Below are positions 62,901 through 64,000 of a DNA stretch of 64,000 nucleotides, one piece after another. How positions within the stretch are numbered: position 1 is the stretch's first letter; every line of letters begins with the position of its first letter. The translations under genes and the position numbers were made by a program. The stretch is from Chryseobacterium defluvii (lineage in GTDB: Bacteria; Bacteroidota; Bacteroidia; Flavobacteriales; Weeksellaceae). The notes below the pieces were generated by a model that did not search any database, was not told the origin of the DNA, and saw only the letters and a list, made by a program, of their open reading frames with translations. The stretch lies in contig NZ_JACHLE010000005.1 in NCBI RefSeq assembly GCF_014204415.1, positions 238,670-302,669 of the forward strand, in the 5' to 3' direction.

Positions 62901-64000
62901 TGGAATCGTCCGTCACCATTCAGGTCTAACCAGCCATAAAGATATTTTGTGCCGGTTAAAGTAGCCGGTATATTCACCGGTATATTAAGGGTATATGCCA
63001 CTCCTCGGCTTACACTCGCAAAAGTGGTGATACCGTCTTCATCTGATCCGTCTCCGTTGGTACCATTGTTATCAGCTCCTGAAGCTACACTGCCCGGCGC
63101 TGTCTCCACATCCATAAGGGTTCCTATGCTGAAGCCGGATAGTGGGGCATGCAATGCAGGTAATGGACTACCAGCTATATTGTTCTCAAATGTAGCCGGA
63201 ACATCTCCGTAATCGAAAGTGTCCACTACGCTGATCTGGTAATCTTCAACCTCTCCGTTGGATGCAGGAATATAATCTGAGGGGTTAGAAGATGACACGG
63301 TTCCAAAACCAATACTTCTTTCATCAAGATCCGCTGATCCTGTGCCCGATGTATAATCATTCAGACTCCTGTCTGAAAGTCTTAGTCTCATGTATAGTTT
63401 AGCAGCTCCTGAAACTATTGTACCCGTCTGTATCCCGCTCCATGATAAAGCCTGGGTACTGCTTCCGGTTGTTGAAAAAGAGGTCGTTGCAAACTCTCCC
63501 GCTTCAAATTTACCGTTGTTATTAAAGTCGATCCATCCATACAAATATTTTGTGCCGGAAGACGGACTGGTTACCGGGATACTTAAAGTATAAGGAACTC
63601 CTTTTCTGATCTGGTTGGAAGAAACAGTAACAGCCTCTTCATCTGATCCGTCTCCATTGGCACCATTATTATCTGCTCCTGCTGCTACACTCTGTGGCCC
63701 CTGTTCAATGTCCGGAACGATGCTGCCCAATGACAGACCCGTAAGGGAAATATGAGCAGCGGGGTTGGATACTCCGTTTCTGTCATTCTCATAACCTGCT
63801 GGAACATCTCCATAATCATAGAGATCTACAGACAGCTGGTAATCTTCAACCTCTCCGAAAGGAGCAGTAAGCGCGTTAGCTCCATCATTATATGCCGCAG
63901 CTCCATTTCCTATGCTTCTTTCATCAATTAAACCGTTGTTTGTGCCGGAATAAAAATCCAGTAAATTCACATTCGACAATCTCAGTCTCATGTAAATTTT
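56933..64000 (-). CDS. giant GEVED-repeat surface protein (partial, N-terminal part beyond the window)
   Basis: At least 2355 residues; the frame stays open to the right edge, so the start is outside. Eight or more tandem units of about 150-165 residues carry DYGDVP, a LYGWIDFNNNGKFE-type strand, a DERSIGDG segment and the closing GEVEDY motif; ten GEVED/GEIED motifs are seen. Most units also carry Asp/Asn-rich GADNNGTNGDGSDED loops, likely calcium sites. Between the eighth-ninth unit and the end is an RCC1-like propeller region (GGLYVWGQGN, FYTWGTNVFLGDG, LGYNSNGQLGLGN). A last GEVED unit and a tail with EGMLVYDTTNKCLKMY follow. Probably an adhesin or matrix protein. Confidence 0.9.
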   Translation of the reverse strand, partial: KIYMRLRLSNVNLLDFYSGTNNGLIDERSIGNGAAAYNDGANALTAPFGEVEDYQLSVDLYDYGDVPAGYENDRNGVSNPAAHISLTGLSLGSIVPDIEQGPQSVAAGADNNGANGDGSDEEAVTVSSNQIRKGVPYTLSIPVTSPSSGTKYLYGWIDFNNNGKFEAGEFATTSFSTTGSSTQALSWSGIQTGTIVSGAAKLYMRLRLSDRSLNDYTSGTGSADLDERSIGFGTVSSSNPSDYIPASNGEVEDYQISVVDTFDYGDVPATFENNIAGSPLPALHAPLSGFSIGTLMDVETAPGSVASGADNNGTNGDGSDEDGITTFASVSRGVAYTLNIPVNIPATLTGTKYLYGWLDLNGDGRFQSGEIATVNVTGTGEQISALTWNAAQTATITSGTTKIYMRLRLSNVNLLDFGSGTNNALIDERSIGNGATSNSNGVNALTTPFGEVEDYQLSVDRYDFGDAPVGYDTNNTSTFVPARQIADPLYTIGMIVDEEQSAQNVAAGADNNGTNGDGADEDGLGLSVITRGAPLNFFTSVNAKTASNIMAWIDFDNDGKFQADEAAYATTTGTTNGYQAVATGETIVNFWFRGAQTSQIPVGVTNVYARIRLTATAGSDNSSTTGIDERSVGDGASTGVYTLPGFGEVEDYRFTVGNNLYDFGDAPESYDMDMSGTAPANFKPARNYATNYLYLGTTWDHEAAPASVAMGANNNGNNGEGSDEDGVSTPLYINPGADNGYSIGVKNYTGTNATLVAWIDFNNNGRFESGESYTYSAPPGGYIVQIPFTAAQTSAISTSTEAVYMRVRLIQSEGDVNNFGDSSNAVVDERAIGDGLNTGSYGVVALGEVEDYLLQVVRDYGDAPASYENGNPAFQPNSSVPDLYMGAGVDYELGAQSVAAGADNNGTNGDGSDEDAFSAPLTITNGSQFTVSVPVFAKTAGTKYLYGWIDFNGDGIFNGNEAAVTNSSIAAGATGNLALTWTATNASAAVLAAGKTYVRLRLMASTLSNSNSGNTALVDTRSYGGSTVLGEIEDYQFNIVNNIYDYGDAPANYSRNQSGVNVEPRQSLSSALRLGATTDIEASANTVASGADNNSPNADGTDEDGITTMMPVYKGTNYYSNVSVFNNTGSAKSLYGWIDFNNNGYFESSEVATISVPSSSVQQTVQLSWLNTLSSTVPVGVNNLYMRLRISESTLMGNHSNALLDERSIGDGLSTGIYGTAFGGEVEDYKLPVVATYDYGDVADTYDTSNTGIIAPARQAASSALYIGDALPDLETAKQTSAGATGDDTTGVDDEDSVEASSIYGSGGYAYSVRVKAYNSTGSSKNLYGWIDFNNDGLFQTAEAATVSVPDLTNGYVTLGWTAAQNIVAGSPGQLKLRLRLSEGTLNNNGGTLLDERALADGAATGIYEAAPVIYNGEVEDHVIPVTTQLDYGDVPVYFEQNFIGATIVARHLRNQDLMIGSIADIESGPQSVAAGADNNGTNGDGLDEDGVDLPLPTLYSGAEYATQIKVKNNLASAATLHAWIDLDGNGRFTANEYTSANVPANSGDYISKLTWALPNYTSTANYTYMRVRLANTALTDNTSTDNVDERSIGDGLNTGAYATPVNGEVEDYYLPAVPNTTDTIKCTNDDDRLGVMDPLQALFHGNIVKLKNGDFLVFGNSAAPSGGDQMTPVKVIQANGYNYSGVPLLATGASNAWDHQYMLLASGGLYVWGQGNANASGSPVVFSGGTAFRQVALPAGIGAATISMMDAGLSSAYVGSLMLLTKTGEVWVYSNTIGSDVQGDGNITTAGWHQVMTSAGVPLTGMKDVRSAGASAIATDGNEFYTWGTNVFLGDGQPASNKNYATKMTTPSGISLPVKQQDIANFAATSYFLRDSAGKAIVLGYNSNGQLGLGNTINSTTWRTVNWVNEEPNAAGNQADVSKPIPAVRWISASNHDNTEGTLFSVITEDKRIYSTGSNAGSRSGVVSPTSTSILTAVTDMGGTKTLDGNMMYVEAGGHISVAVRSGSERFGYVGHTIDGSDGCSGCTATPTEYNFELTPAIGQVCGNKLLDYGDLDDNYNLGGINDKASHEILYTADENPLKLGNNAPDSEDGPQFTVTGSSNDALGDDNEGVPDDEDAFTGTLPVKTAGTSYTLNVPLTNNTGETAYLYGFIDWNYNGTFEPEEAVVQNVPASATQQSIALTWADNPEICGTGTVRSFVRLRLTSEQLTDDTATAADERSFLAAPDGEVEDYFVDWNPDCEEYCYESGATGTEGEALISKVGITSLDRAHSISDNWPAVRKGAWLVLESKTKGFVPNRIAFDGSGNPVGIPAANFVEGMLVYDTTNKCLKMYTSKDGGPLGWYCISTQACPE

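Overview
The window looks like a chromosomal segment of a Bacteroidota (Flavobacteriia) bacterium, most likely Chryseobacterium or a close relative. The grounds are low GC, TAnnTTTG-type -7 promoter boxes, a PorZ-type type IX secretion protein beside recO, malate:quinone oxidoreductase, GEVED-repeat and DUF6150 secreted proteins, and general protein similarity. The genus is inferred from pattern recognition, not from a search.

Layout. 0.3-18.3 kb is ordinary core and accessory chromosome: an atypical receiver protein and an AraC-type regulator, two GNATs, dapA, a split 5'-nucleotidase pair leading into porZ and recO, DUF1684, mqo, gpsA, an M23 peptidase, an Rrf2 regulator/oxidoreductase pair with matching palindromic operators, an FKBP isomerase, and a LytS/LytTR-type two-component pair. 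18.4-24.5 kb is a tellurite/stress (Ter) operon on the minus strand: HAD phosphatase, PRTase-like protein, TerD, TelA, an unknown protein, TerD, TerC. 24.6-27.0 kb holds an EF-G paralogue preceded by a 28-codon leader ORF and a strong intrinsic terminator, i.e. an apparent translation-coupled attenuator. A SulP transporter, two small HTH proteins and a VOC protein follow.

31-52 kb is the unusual part: an island, almost all on the minus strand, that mixes RNA-repair and RNA-processing genes with about 25 tRNA or tRNA-like sequences. Proteins include a slipin, two ERI1-like DEDDh exonucleases, a metallophosphoesterase, a T4 Rnl2-type RNA ligase, a cyclic-phosphate-processing receiver (cpREC) protein, two ATP-grasp proteins, a YkuK-type RNase H-like protein, a DUF434-type protein, a zinc-ribbon SDR and several unknowns. 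Anticodons for 16 amino acids are clear, with Gly and Met tentative and Ser and Thr not seen. Many tRNAs are eccentric: Leu tRNAs without a long variable arm, a Cys anticodon on a Tyr-like body, a 58-nt Asp-like element with no T-arm, a duplicated Phe+Gln/Arg pair with changed anticodon, and at 32.7-32.8 kb T-arm/3'-acceptor halves that precede and pair with the next 5' half, as in circularly permuted tRNA genes. Three conserved hairpins and two small-repeat families (MITE-like) are interspersed. deoD and tatD interrupt the island. My inference is a tRNA-replacement/RNA-repair island that could answer tRNA damage. The sequence shows the association, not the function.

52-64 kb carries secreted surface proteins: a DUF6150 repeat protein, a VIT-VWA-DUF2135 protein with a SusC-like motif, two small secreted proteins, and a giant GEVED-repeat protein whose N-terminal part lies beyond the right edge.
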